Origin: Vibrio sp. Isolate32
GTDB lineage: Bacteria > Pseudomonadota > Gammaproteobacteria > Enterobacterales > Vibrionaceae
Assembly: GCF_022397955.1 (NCBI RefSeq)
Contig: NZ_JAKEUQ010000007.1
Location: 1-64,000 of the forward strand
Length of the DNA: 64,000 nt
Reading direction: 5' to 3'
Made by a program: the position numbers and the translations under genes. Positions 7,212-15,907 of this stretch are shown here, one piece after another. Under the pieces are notes generated by a model. That model was not told the DNA's origin and did not search any database. It saw nothing but the letters and a program-made list of their open reading frames with translations. Position 1 is the stretch's first letter. Each line of letters begins with the position of its first letter.

Positions 7212-8623
7212 GCGATATTCTATGGATAAGACGAGACCTACGCATTCACGATAATCCGGCTCTCGTCTCAGCAATCGAAAACGGCGTTTCAATCGCCGTT
7301 TTTATTTCAACACCACAAAAGTGGAATCAACATCACCTTGCTCCGATTAAAGCAGACTTTATCTTCCGTCATTTAAAGCAACTGGAAGCTGAACTCGCCG
7401 ACTTGGGCATAACCCTGCTGCACCTCAAAGCGACCGATTTTGATGATCAAGCCAAGCAGTTGACCGAGCTGTACCAACAAATCGGTTCTCAGGCTGTTTT
7501 CGCCAATTCAGAGCCAGAGGTCGATGAACAAGCTCGTGACCAACAACTGATATCGAGCGGCATAAATCTTCAGATCAGCGACTGTGATGTGATGCTCCCT
7601 CTAGGCAGTGTGCTTAACCAACAAGGTGAGATGTTCAAGGTTTTCACGCCATTTAAAAATGCCTGGTTAAAAGAAGTACAAGCAAAAGGGATTCAATGTA
7701 GCCCGGCTGCACTCGCTTCTAATAACAATGCTAAGACTCAGTTGCCTGACAATCTTAAAATGCTCCAGCTTGCCAGTGACTATGGTTTCGACTTTCCACG
7801 TGTCGACTCAAGCCGTTGGCCGCTAAGCCAAGACGTACTTGGCAATGTGATACCTAACTTTCTAGCCAACAAGGTCAACGACTACGCTCACCTGAGAGAC
7901 ATCCCTTCAGTAAAAGGGACCTCCGGTTTATCGCCTTACTTAGCGATTGGCGCGGTAAGCCCAAGATGGTTAGCCATTCAACTGATCCAACAGCAACCCG
8001 ATTTACTGTTTGATACCCAACTGCCCGCTTTTTCTTGGCTCAACGAGTTAATTTGGCGAGATTTTTATAAGCACTTGATGTTCCACCATCCTAAACTGGT
8101 TAAAGGCGCTAACTTCCAGCAGAAATACAATGGCTTAGATTGGTATAAAGATCATCCGAGCTTCAAAGCTTGGTGTGAAGGAAAAACGGGGTATCCATTG
8201 GTTGATGCGGCCATGCGTCAACTGGTCGAAACTGGCTGGATGCACAACAGGTTAAGAATGGTAGTCGCTAGCTTTCTAACTAAACACTTGTTGATTGACT
8301 GGCGTTGGGGTGAGCGCTTCTTTATGGAACACCTAATTGACGGTGATTTCAGTGCCAACAATGGCGGCTGGCAGTGGGCTTCAAGTACCGGCTGTGATTC
8401 ACAACCTTACTTCCGAATTTTCAATCCGATCACCCAGAGTGAAAAGTTTGATCCGAAAGGAATTTTTATCCGTAAGTACATACCAGAGCTGCAAAATATT
8501 CCGGATAAGCATGTGCATTTCCCACATGATTACATAGCAAAAAACGGAATAAACAGTCAATACTGGCAACCCATCGTTGAACATAAAGAAGCACGATTGA
8601 GAGCCTTAGCCTTTTTCAAATAA
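7208..8623 (+). CDS. phrB: Deoxyribodipyrimidine photolyase (class I)
   Basis: 471 residues, the same length as E. coli PhrB. The antenna-binding Rossmann domain opens with ILWIRRDLRIHDNPAL. The FAD-binding helical domain follows from about residue 200 and contains FSWLNELIWRDFYKHL, the TGYPLVDAAMRQL block and the DFSANNGGWQWASSTGCDSQPYFRIFNP signature (split here for description). It should use blue light to split cyclobutane pyrimidine dimers. The start is a TTG overlapping the preceding TGA (TTGA), which indicates coupling. An ATG start is not available in frame. Confidence 0.93.
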   Translation: MSDILWIRRDLRIHDNPALVSAIENGVSIAVFISTPQKWNQHHLAPIKADFIFRHLKQLEAELADLGITLLHLKATDFDDQAKQLTELYQQIGSQAVFANSEPEVDEQARDQQLISSGINLQISDCDVMLPLGSVLNQQGEMFKVFTPFKNAWLKEVQAKGIQCSPAALASNNNAKTQLPDNLKMLQLASDYGFDFPRVDSSRWPLSQDVLGNVIPNFLANKVNDYAHLRDIPSVKGTSGLSPYLAIGAVSPRWLAIQLIQQQPDLLFDTQLPAFSWLNELIWRDFYKHLMFHHPKLVKGANFQQKYNGLDWYKDHPSFKAWCEGKTGYPLVDAAMRQLVETGWMHNRLRMVVASFLTKHLLIDWRWGERFFMEHLIDGDFSANNGGWQWASSTGCDSQPYFRIFNPITQSEKFDPKGIFIRKYIPELQNIPDKHVHFPHDYIAKNGINSQYWQPIVEHKEARLRALAFFK

Positions 8624-8637
8624 TTAGAGTGAATATT

Positions 8638-9069
8638 ATGGATAACTCTCTATGGCTTGATAACTTTCTCAACATGTATCGAGAGCTCGGAACGGACAAT
8701 TTCGACGTGCTAAAGACAGTTTATCACCCTAATATCGAATTCCAAGACCCGCTGCATCATGTCAGAGGAATTGCAGCGCTAACTCACTACTTCGACAACA
8801 TTTACACCCAAGTGACTAGCTGTGACTTTCACATCGAGCACACGTTTGAAGTTAACGGCGAAGCATCGGTATATTGGACAATGCACTTTGTACACAAACA
8901 ACTTAATGGGCAGAAGCCTATTGAGGTGCAAGGCCACAGCCACCTCAAAATGCTCGACGATCAAGTGATTTACCACAGAGACTATCTCGATGTCGGCTCT
9001 ATGTTGTATGAACATATTCCGGTATTGGGCTGCGCCATCAAATCCATCAAAAAAAGAGCGAGCCGATAA
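8638..9069 (+). CDS. NTF2-like (SnoaL fold) protein
   Basis: 143 residues from the ATG at 8638, which has AGAG 8 bp upstream; an in-frame GTG at 8629 would add three residues. The pattern of an N-terminal helix pair, then HPNIEFQDPLHHVRGIAAL, then beta strands ending HRDYLDVGSMLYEHIP, is typical of NTF2-like proteins found beside stress-regulated SDR and CFA-like genes. It may be a small enzyme or a chaperone-like binding protein of the lipid-modifying block; the substrate is unknown. Its stop codon overlaps the next start (TAATG). Confidence 0.75.
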   Translation: MDNSLWLDNFLNMYRELGTDNFDVLKTVYHPNIEFQDPLHHVRGIAALTHYFDNIYTQVTSCDFHIEHTFEVNGEASVYWTMHFVHKQLNGQKPIEVQGHSHLKMLDDQVIYHRDYLDVGSMLYEHIPVLGCAIKSIKKRASR

Positions 9070-9800
9070 TGCGTATTATGATTACAGGCGCGACCTCTGG
9101 CATCGGTCAATCACTCGCTCTCGATTATGCCCAACAAGGTCATCAAGTCATTGCTTGTGGTCGTAGCCAAGAGAAATTAAACGCCCTAGTCGATTCACAC
9201 GAGACAGACATCGCAGAGTCGTCGATTACACCTCTTTGCTTTGACTTGACGGATTATCATAACTTCCCGGAGCTTGACCAAGACAAGCCTCTCGACCTTC
9301 TGATTCTCAATGCGGGGGACTGCGAATACATCGATGACCCAGTCAACTTTGATGCAGAGCTTTTTGAGCGAGTCATCAACATTAACTTAATCTCTATTGG
9401 TTACGCTCTAAAATCTTGGTTGAAAAACATTAAACCCGGCGGACGCTTGGTTTTAGTAAGCTCTAGCGCCAACTTTCTGCCTCTTTCAAGGGCCGAGGCT
9501 TATGGCGCTTCAAAGGCAGCACTCACTTACTTAGGAAGAACGCTTTCGGTTGATCTCGCCAAGCACAATATTCATGTCTCAATTGTGCATCCTGGCTTCG
9601 TCGAAACACCTTTAACCGAGCGAAACACGTTCGCTATGCCTATGATTATAAGTAGTGAGGCTGCGACTCAGCGAATCGTCAACGGAATTGCTCAAGGAAA
9701 GAGTGAGATCGATTTCCCTCGACGATTCATCATGTTGATGAAGCTATTAAGAATGCTTCCAACTTCAGTTTGGCAAAAACTCGCTTCAAGGATGGTATAA
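9069..9800 (+). CDS. Short-chain dehydrogenase/reductase
   Basis: 243 residues with the SDR hallmarks: the cofactor motif TGATSGIG at residues 6-13, an NAG (LILNAG) near 80, the catalytic serine in LVLVSSSA and the YGASK tyrosine-lysine pair near 151-155. A C-terminal hydrophobic and basic tail (about 215-243, MLMKLLRMLP) suggests membrane association. It lies in the ECF-ChrR gene train, overlapping the previous stop by one base and followed by a flavoprotein gene after 2 bp. A lipid- or aldehyde-directed oxidoreductase is likely; the substrate is not evident. Confidence 0.85.
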   Translation: MRIMITGATSGIGQSLALDYAQQGHQVIACGRSQEKLNALVDSHETDIAESSITPLCFDLTDYHNFPELDQDKPLDLLILNAGDCEYIDDPVNFDAELFERVININLISIGYALKSWLKNIKPGGRLVLVSSSANFLPLSRAEAYGASKAALTYLGRTLSVDLAKHNIHVSIVHPGFVETPLTERNTFAMPMIISSEAATQRIVNGIAQGKSEIDFPRRFIMLMKLLRMLPTSVWQKLASRMV

Positions 9801-9802
9801 CA

Positions 9803-11074
9803 ATGAAGAAAATCGCCATTATTGGTTCAGGTATTTCTGGACTCACTTGCGCGCACATATTAGATAAACACCACGACGTAACAGTATTCGAAAAAAATGA
9901 TTACGTTGGTGGGCATACCGCCACCGTTGATATTGAACATCAAGGCTCGGCGTTCTCGATTGATACTGGCTTCATCGTGTTCAACGATCGAACCTACCCA
10001 AACTTCAATCAACTACTTGAACAGTTGGGTGTTGAACGACAACCGACAGAAATGAGTTTCAGTGTTCACAACAAAACCACTCAGTTTGAATACAATGGTC
10101 ACAGCGTTAACTCGCTATTCGCGCAGAGGAGCAACATCTTCAAGCCGCAGTTCTGGTCATTAATCTCTGACATTCTGAAATTCAACAAGTTGTGTAAGGC
10201 TCAATTTGAAAGTAACCGCTTCACACCTGACGTTACCCTTCGCAGCTTCCTATGTGACCATCAATTTTCTGACTTCTTTAGCCAACACTACATTCTGCCA
10301 ATGGGTGCCGCTATTTGGTCAACAAGCCTTGAAGAGATGGAAAAGTTCGAACTCAAGTTCTTCATACAGTTCTTCTACAACCACGGTCTGCTAGATATCA
10401 CCAATCGCCCTCAATGGTATGTGATTCCAAAAGGTTCTCGTTCTTATGTTGAGATCATCCTTTCTCGCCTAAGCAAGCCAGTGGCATTGAACACATCGAT
10501 TCAACAAGTCACTCGCCATGAAGCAGGTGTGACTATCGAATTTAAAGACGGTGCAACAAAGCAATTTGATGATGTTATTTTCGCCTGCCATTCAGACCAA
10601 GCATTAGCACTGTTAGGCGATGCAACGGCTGAGGAAAAAGAGGTATTAGGTGAGATACCTTACAGCCGCAACGAAGTGGTTCTTCATACCGATACTAGCT
10701 TGCTACCAGACAGAAAACTGGCGTGGGCAAGTTGGAACTACATGCTAGATGGTAATAGCAAGCGACCAACTTGCGTCACTTACAACATGAATATTCTGCA
10801 GGGAATAGAAAGCAAAGACACCTTCTGTGTGACCTTAAACCAGAGTGAAGCTATTGCTCCAGAAAAGATCATCCGAAGCTTTGTGTATCACCACCCAGTA
10901 TTGAACTCCAACACGGTCAATGCACAACAACAGCGTGACCGAATTTGCGGTAAACAGAATACGCATTTCGCAGGCGCGTATTGGTACAACGGGTTCCACG
11001 AAGATGGCGTGCATAGCGCATTGGATGTGACCAAGCGCTTTGGTCTGGATCTCAGCACGAGCTCAGCACAATGA
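9803..11074 (+). CDS. FAD/NAD(P)-binding amine-oxidase-like flavoprotein
   Basis: 423 residues from the ATG at 9803. A longer in-frame opening at 9770 overlaps the preceding gene and is unlikely. The dinucleotide-binding motif is GSGISG (residues 8-13), followed by FEKNDYVGGHTATVD, typical of the amine oxidase/desaturase-like flavoproteins. The C-terminus has the usual second FAD segment (FAGAYWYNGFHEDGVHSALD). Such flavoproteins consistently neighbour DUF1365 and CFA-like methylase genes. In Rhodobacter, genes of this kind are needed to turn methylated acyl chains into furan fatty acids, so an acyl-chain oxidase/desaturase role is plausible. It overlaps DUF1365 by ATGA. Confidence 0.8.
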   Translation: MKKIAIIGSGISGLTCAHILDKHHDVTVFEKNDYVGGHTATVDIEHQGSAFSIDTGFIVFNDRTYPNFNQLLEQLGVERQPTEMSFSVHNKTTQFEYNGHSVNSLFAQRSNIFKPQFWSLISDILKFNKLCKAQFESNRFTPDVTLRSFLCDHQFSDFFSQHYILPMGAAIWSTSLEEMEKFELKFFIQFFYNHGLLDITNRPQWYVIPKGSRSYVEIILSRLSKPVALNTSIQQVTRHEAGVTIEFKDGATKQFDDVIFACHSDQALALLGDATAEEKEVLGEIPYSRNEVVLHTDTSLLPDRKLAWASWNYMLDGNSKRPTCVTYNMNILQGIESKDTFCVTLNQSEAIAPEKIIRSFVYHHPVLNSNTVNAQQQRDRICGKQNTHFAGAYWYNGFHEDGVHSALDVTKRFGLDLSTSSAQ

Positions 11075-11877
11075 ACACCGAGACCCTAGCATCCAATACG
11101 GAGATCGCATCCGAACACAGTGAAGAGTTCAGCGGTATCTATTGGGGAAATGTCAGGCATCGCCGCTTTGGCAATATCCCTCATGAGTTCAGCTACCAGC
11201 TCTACATGATGGGGCTGGATCTCGATGAGCTGCCTAAGACCACCGCGCGCAGTGTGCTGTTTGGAACTCGCTGGTACAACCCGATTCGCTTTGTCGAATC
11301 GGACTATCTTGCTGAAAAAGAAGAAAATGCAATTGGCGATGAACCTAAATCTCTAAAACAACGTATAGCATCCAAAGTACAACTGCTTGGTGGCAATTGG
11401 TCTGATGTAAACCGAGTAACAATGCTGGCTCAATGCCGATGCTTAGGTGTTTACTTCAGCCCAATCAACTGCTTTTTCTGTTACGACGAAGCAGACAAGT
11501 GTCGATATATGTTGGCCGAGGTGAGCAACACACCTTGGCGAGAGAGACACTACTATCTGATCGACATGCGCCAAAAGTTGAAAGTTAAAAAAAATTTTCA
11601 CGTTTCACCGTTCATGGATTTAAACATGACCTATTTTTGGAAAATTAAGCCACCAGCGAAACGTACGTTAGTCCACATCGAAAGCCGCCAAAGCGAAAGA
11701 ATTTTCGATGCAACGCTAGCACTTACCAAGCAGTCAGTAACGAAAACAAACATTAGGCAAACGGTTTTTAAGATCCCGGCAATGACGGTGAAAGTCGTGA
11801 TGGGGATTTATTATCAGGCTCTCAAGTTATTCTTGAAAAAAGTACCGTTTGTGGCGCATCCAGACTCAACACCTTAA
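11071..11877 (+). CDS. DUF1365 family protein
   Basis: 268 residues. The sequence begins its conserved part with IYWGNVRHRRFGNIPHEF and contains SPINCFFCYD and the KNFHVSPFMDLNMTYFW block that define DUF1365. No catalytic motif is established to my knowledge. The family is almost always encoded between an amine-oxidase-like flavoprotein and a CFA-synthase-like methylase, exactly as here, which implies a shared membrane-lipid modification. It starts within the stop of the upstream gene (ATGA). A 104-bp gap follows before the methylase. Confidence 0.88.
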   Translation: MNTETLASNTEIASEHSEEFSGIYWGNVRHRRFGNIPHEFSYQLYMMGLDLDELPKTTARSVLFGTRWYNPIRFVESDYLAEKEENAIGDEPKSLKQRIASKVQLLGGNWSDVNRVTMLAQCRCLGVYFSPINCFFCYDEADKCRYMLAEVSNTPWRERHYYLIDMRQKLKVKKNFHVSPFMDLNMTYFWKIKPPAKRTLVHIESRQSERIFDATLALTKQSVTKTNIRQTVFKIPAMTVKVVMGIYYQALKLFLKKVPFVAHPDSTP

Positions 11878-11981
11878 GCGCCGAAACCAATACTCAATTA
11901 TGTTGTGGGTGTGCTCAAACCAACGAATGCCACCCAACTTAGTTGGCAAAAAAGTTAGAATGAATTCTCAGCGAGGTTGAA

Positions 11982-13262
11982 ATGGAACAGCTTGCAAAAC
12001 AAAACAACAACATTGAACAACAAGCTAAAGCCGTTGCTGTTTCAAGCAACTGTAAGTATCGAGCTTTAATTTTTAAGGTCTTAGAGCGTCTGCAATTTGC
12101 AACGCTGGAAATCATCGAGCGAGACGAGCATTCGGTGTTCGGAGACAGAGAAGCAGATCTGAAAGGTCGAATTGTGATACATGATGCGACCTTTTTTAGA
12201 GACGTGGTTATCAACGGCAGTATTGGGGCATCCGAAGCCTATATAGATGGCAAATGGACCAGCCCAGACCTAACCCGCGTGATCCAGATTATGGCTCGCA
12301 ACCAAGCTCAATTAGATGAGCTAGACGACAGAACTCAGTGGATTTCTCGAATTAAGAATCTACTGCTTCGTCGCAAAAATGCCAACACCGAGCAAGGCTC
12401 TAAACGAAACATTTTGGCTCACTACGACATCGGTAACGAGCTGTACGAACGCTTTCTTGATATCTCAATGCAGTACTCGTCAGCTATCTACAGTGATGAA
12501 GCACTGACTTTATCGAAAGCACAGCAGAACAAAATGAGAACGATCTGTGAGCGTTTAGAACTCTCTGAGGCCGACAGTGTGGTTGAGATTGGCACTGGCT
12601 GGGGTGGTTTAGCAATTTTCATGGCACAACATTACGGTTGCCACGTCACCACCACAACGATTTCAGACGCACAACATGAGCTCGCAGAGCAGCGCGTAAA
12701 ATCGCTCGGCTTAACCAACAAAATTACTCTACTCAAAGAAGACTATCGCAACCTAACGGGTAAATACGATAAGTTGGTTTCCATCGAGATGATAGAAGCG
12801 GTGGGACATGAATACCTGCAAACCTTCTTTGAGAAATGTTCTTCATTGTTGAAGCCTTCCGGCAAAATGCTGATTCAAGCGATTACCATCGCTGATGGGC
12901 GTTATGAAAAATACCGTAAAAGCGTCGACTTTATCCAAAAATACATTTTCCCTGGCGGCTGCTTACCTTCTGTATCAGTGATGACCCAGCATCTTGCGAA
13001 CAGTACGGACCTTGTTGTTCAAGAGATTGACGACATTGGTCTACATTACGCACGCACATTGAACGACTGGAACATTGCCTTTCAAAACAGCTGGGAAGAA
13101 TTGCAGTCTCTGGGCTATTCAGAAGAGTTCAAGCGCCTGTGGACCTTCTACTTCTGCTACTGTGAAGGTGCGTTCCGCGAGCGCGTGATCAGCACTCATC
13201 ATCTGGTGGCAAGAAAACCTCGTTACTTTGGAGCGAAAGATGAAACGGTTTTGGATTATTAA
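11982..13262 (+). CDS. CFA-synthase-like SAM-dependent fatty acyl methylase
   Basis: 426 residues. The SAM motif VVEIGTGWGGLA lies at about 200-211, and the family block HYDIGNELYERFLD at 147-160. The closest standard name is cyclopropane-fatty-acyl-phospholipid synthase. However, two residues that hold the active-site bicarbonate in E. coli Cfa differ. The YSC cysteine is replaced by Ser167 (MQYSSAIY), and the histidine of the HTIG strand by Gln299. The glutamate (Glu272) and tyrosine (Tyr356) remain. This fits the distinct class of methylases (UfaM-type) that make methylated trans-unsaturated chains on the way to furan fatty acids. The methyl acceptor is expected to be a phospholipid acyl chain at the inner membrane. 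Confidence 0.8.
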   Translation: MEQLAKQNNNIEQQAKAVAVSSNCKYRALIFKVLERLQFATLEIIERDEHSVFGDREADLKGRIVIHDATFFRDVVINGSIGASEAYIDGKWTSPDLTRVIQIMARNQAQLDELDDRTQWISRIKNLLLRRKNANTEQGSKRNILAHYDIGNELYERFLDISMQYSSAIYSDEALTLSKAQQNKMRTICERLELSEADSVVEIGTGWGGLAIFMAQHYGCHVTTTTISDAQHELAEQRVKSLGLTNKITLLKEDYRNLTGKYDKLVSIEMIEAVGHEYLQTFFEKCSSLLKPSGKMLIQAITIADGRYEKYRKSVDFIQKYIFPGGCLPSVSVMTQHLANSTDLVVQEIDDIGLHYARTLNDWNIAFQNSWEELQSLGYSEEFKRLWTFYFCYCEGAFRERVISTHHLVARKPRYFGAKDETVLDY

Positions 13263-13764
13263 TCTCATTCTGTTTCAAGCGACCTGGGTTTGCAGCGCGT
13301 TCTTCACCGCTCAAGCCCCGTTCGCAACGCCGCTGCTGGTGATCATTCACTTCCTATTGTCACCGACTCGCCACAGCGACCTTAAAATACTCGTTTTATT
13401 ACCATTGGGGCTACTGCTTGATAGCCTCATGCTTCACTTCGGCGTCTTCGCCGTCGACCCTGCCATTGCCAATCAATCATGGTTCCCTGTGTGGCTCGTC
13501 TGCCTATGGATCATGTTCTTGATTAGCTTCAACCACAGCCTTCATTGGCTCTTAAAATGCTCAAAAATGATCTTGTTCGCCTTAGGGTTCGTAGCGGGTA
13601 CTAGTAGCTATTGGGGAGGGATAAAAGCGGGAGCCCTCCTTGCTGCTTGGCCAGATGCATCGGTAGTTGCTGCCCTTGCGTTGAGTTGGGGGATATTTTT
13701 ACCTCTTCTTGTGGCGGCCTACTCCAACTTGATGAAACCGACAATGGCAAGAACAACGAGGTGA
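13240..13764 (+). CDS. DUF2878 membrane protein
   Basis: 174 residues from the ATG at 13240, which has GGAG 7 bp upstream and overlaps the methylase gene by 23 bp. About five hydrophobic segments (roughly residues 5-22, 28-42, 48-68, 82-102 and 108-128, with more after) mark an inner-membrane protein. The family DUF2878 accompanies the DUF1365/CFA/chalcone-isomerase-like/DUF3833 set. Function unknown. Its position in an overlapping gene train suggests a membrane partner of the lipid-modifying enzymes. Confidence 0.8.
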   Translation: MKRFWIINLILFQATWVCSAFFTAQAPFATPLLVIIHFLLSPTRHSDLKILVLLPLGLLLDSLMLHFGVFAVDPAIANQSWFPVWLVCLWIMFLISFNHSLHWLLKCSKMILFALGFVAGTSSYWGGIKAGALLAAWPDASVVAALALSWGIFLPLLVAAYSNLMKPTMARTTR

Positions 13765-13767
13765 CTT

Positions 13768-14373
13768 ATGGCTTACTCACTCAAATGGACGCAGTCGCTC
13801 AATTCCAAGAGCACTGAGAGACAAGCGTGTGCCCAATCTAACATTCAAACTGCTGCGAACAATCAAACCACAAGAGCAATACTAGGTGTCTTCACCCTCT
13901 TTCTATTAATGGTAGCGTTACTCTTTGCTGGGCAAGCGCGCGCCTCTGCTGTCGACGATTTAAATAAGCGCGGACAAGGAGAAATGAGTTACCTTTTTTG
14001 GACACTCTACTCTGCTGAATTCTACACCTCACCTTCGAGTTCAGAACGCGCTTTAAAAATAGAGTACTACCGTGCGATAGACAGTAAGGACCTAGTCGAA
14101 GCGACCGAAGAGCAATGGAACAAGCTTGGCTATCCTAACAGCAACATCGAGCGCTGGTTGAAGCCACTCTACTCGATGTGGCCCAACGTAGAAGCAGGAA
14201 GCACACTAACGATTCGAGTAGCCGAAGATAATGTCAGCCGCTTTTACTTCGATGAGCAGCCTATCGGTGTCATTCAAGACAAACAGTTTGGCGATGCCTT
14301 CCTAGCTATCTGGCTATCTGAAAACACCTCCGAACCTAGCCTACGCAAACAACTATTAGGTTTGAATAAATGA
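13768..14373 (+). CDS. Chalcone isomerase-like (Chalcone_3) envelope protein
   Basis: 201 residues. An unusually long cytoplasmic N-terminus (about 1-38) precedes a single hydrophobic signal/anchor (about 39-58, ending GQARAS). The rest follows the chalcone-isomerase-like fold: GEMSYLFWTLYSAEFYT, ALKIEYYRAIDSKDLV, and FGDAFLAIWLSENTS near the C-terminus. Bacterial members are not plant-type chalcone isomerases; they probably bind acyl chains. It would sit in the periplasm, attached to the inner membrane or released. The next gene overlaps by ATGA. Confidence 0.78.
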   Translation: MAYSLKWTQSLNSKSTERQACAQSNIQTAANNQTTRAILGVFTLFLLMVALLFAGQARASAVDDLNKRGQGEMSYLFWTLYSAEFYTSPSSSERALKIEYYRAIDSKDLVEATEEQWNKLGYPNSNIERWLKPLYSMWPNVEAGSTLTIRVAEDNVSRFYFDEQPIGVIQDKQFGDAFLAIWLSENTSEPSLRKQLLGLNK

Positions 14374-14912
14374 ATTCAAAAACAAAAATAATCAAATTTG
14401 CTCTCGCAATACTGTCTCTTAGTTGGCTAACAGGCTGTGGCTCTGCCAGCCTTGATAATCATGTCGACACAACACCAGAGCTCAAGCTTGAGTCCTTCTT
14501 CAATGGCGAGTTAATGGCTTACGGTATGGTACTCGACCGCTCCGGCAACTTGCTACGACGCTTCGATGCAAAACTCATCGCTACGTGGAAAGGCAATAAT
14601 GGTGAAATCAAAGAGTGGTTCTCATTTGCCGATGGTGAACGCTCAACCCGAGTGTGGAACCTGATAAAAACCGGCGACAACACCTACTCAGGCACCGCTA
14701 ACGATGTCGTAGGAACCGCTTATGGTGAAACCCAAGGCTCTGCGCTCTACTGGAAGTACGATTTAGAAATTGAAGTCGACGGCAGTACCTATGAAGTTAC
14801 ATTGGATGATTGGATGTTCTTGATGGACGAAAAGCGATTGTTCAATAAGACCGAGATGTCTAAGTTCGGCTTCAAAGTCGGAGAGGTCATCCTGTACATC
14901 GAAAAGATTTAG
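14370..14912 (+). CDS. DUF3833 lipoprotein
   Basis: 180 residues. A lipoprotein signal with lipobox LTGC (Cys23) should anchor it to the envelope. The body contains the DUF3833 features LESFFNGELMAYGMVLDRSG and a calycin-like alternation of strands ending VTLDDWMFLMDE. It is the last gene of the ECF-ChrR train and overlaps the preceding stop. It may carry or bind the modified lipid; no activity is known to me. A 229-bp gap with no clear terminator follows. Confidence 0.82.
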   Translation: MNSKTKIIKFALAILSLSWLTGCGSASLDNHVDTTPELKLESFFNGELMAYGMVLDRSGNLLRRFDAKLIATWKGNNGEIKEWFSFADGERSTRVWNLIKTGDNTYSGTANDVVGTAYGETQGSALYWKYDLEIEVDGSTYEVTLDDWMFLMDEKRLFNKTEMSKFGFKVGEVILYIEKI

Positions 14913-15141
14913 ACAACTCGCCTTTCAATTCAATCTGAATCAAACAGCTTTTGTATTCAGCCCGCTACTACGCGTTGTGGGTTGTTTCGTTTAATCCCTC
15001 GAATAGCATGCCTACATGCTCCCCCACTGTGCTAAGATGCGCCACCAGCGTACAAATGGCCAATACCTCATACTGATGAATGCCCCTTTGTTTCGCCACG
15101 TGTAGATTCCCTACCACGATAAATTAAAAAGGCTTTAAAGC

Positions 15142-15405
15142 ATGAGCAAGTTAACCTCAGCGGAGCGTAAAGCTCGCGACAATGAACGTTTCTCACAACG
15201 CGTAAACGAGCGCAGAGAAAAAGGTGAAGACGTAGCTGCTTACGCATTAACCAACAAAAAAGCCGTTAAATTCCTGACCAAGTCAGAGAAGAAACGTCTT
15301 AATGAGATGAAAATTGCTCGCCAAGAAGAGCTTCGTCAGAAAGAACAAGAAGAGCTGAACCGAATCGAAGACATCTTCACCATCAAACAGTTCGACGACG
15401 AATAA
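15142..15405 (+). CDS. Small highly charged protein, unknown function
   Basis: 87 residues rich in Lys, Arg and Glu, predicted almost wholly helical (residues 1-80) with a short acidic tail. I do not recognise a family. The ATG at 15142 is the first in frame and is preceded by AAAAAGGCTTTAAAGC, a usable ribosome-binding region. It stands alone between the stress block and an RNA-binding protein gene. The basic helical composition would suit a nucleic-acid- or ribosome-associated protein, but nothing shows that directly. Confidence 0.6.
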   Translation: MSKLTSAERKARDNERFSQRVNERREKGEDVAAYALTNKKAVKFLTKSEKKRLNEMKIARQEELRQKEQEELNRIEDIFTIKQFDDE

Positions 15406-15535
15406 TCACGACAAACAACTCAAAGTGCTGCCGCAGATCTTGGCTACCAAACAAATGAGATCTTAAATTATTTTGTAAGGGTGACCTTCAAAGTGTGCGA
15501 CAATGCGCGATGTAAATTCATATTCAAGGTTCATT

Positions 15536-15775
15536 ATGAAACTTCTAGTTCGTAACCTATCTCGCTCAACAACAGAGCAAGACATCCGTGTACTATTTTC
15601 TGAGTTCGGTTCAGTAAAAGCATGCAACCTAGTATTAGACCAAGAAACTGGCTACTCAAAAGGTTTCGCTTTCGTTGAAATGCCAGAGCAAGAAGAAGCG
15701 AAAACTGCACTAGACAAGCTGCACATGACTAAGCTTGGCAAAAACACGATTCGTGTAAAAGTCGCTAACTCTTAA
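15536..15775 (+). CDS. RRM-domain RNA-binding protein
   Basis: 79 residues from the ATG at 15536, preceded by AAGGTTC; an upstream ATG at 15503 would add 11 residues and is unlikely. The whole protein is one RNA recognition motif: RNP2 is LLVRNL (residues 3-8), RNP1 is KGFAFVEM (about 43-50), and the linker LVLDQETGYS is typical. Stand-alone bacterial RRM proteins bind single-stranded RNA and are often cold-inducible. A strong terminator follows at 15820-15872. Confidence 0.88.
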   Translation: MKLLVRNLSRSTTEQDIRVLFSEFGSVKACNLVLDQETGYSKGFAFVEMPEQEEAKTALDKLHMTKLGKNTIRVKVANS

Positions 15776-15819
15776 TTCAACTTTAACGCTCTCGCTGGTT
15801 TCACAGAAACTCAGATGAT

Positions 15820-15872
15820 AAAGCCCGTAACGATATCGCGCTGAAATAACGCCATATCGTTACGGGCTTTTT
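15820..15872. terminator. Long-stem bidirectional terminator
   Basis: A 17-bp stem (AAAGCCCGTAACGATAT at 15820-15836, its complement at 15854-15870) ends in a T-run on the plus strand. It lies between the convergent RRM gene (ending 15775) and the minus-strand gene ending at 15908 and can serve both. Confidence 0.88.
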
Positions 15873-15907
15873 ACTGCTCGGTACTTTTCCAAGCGCTCAC
15901 AACTTAT

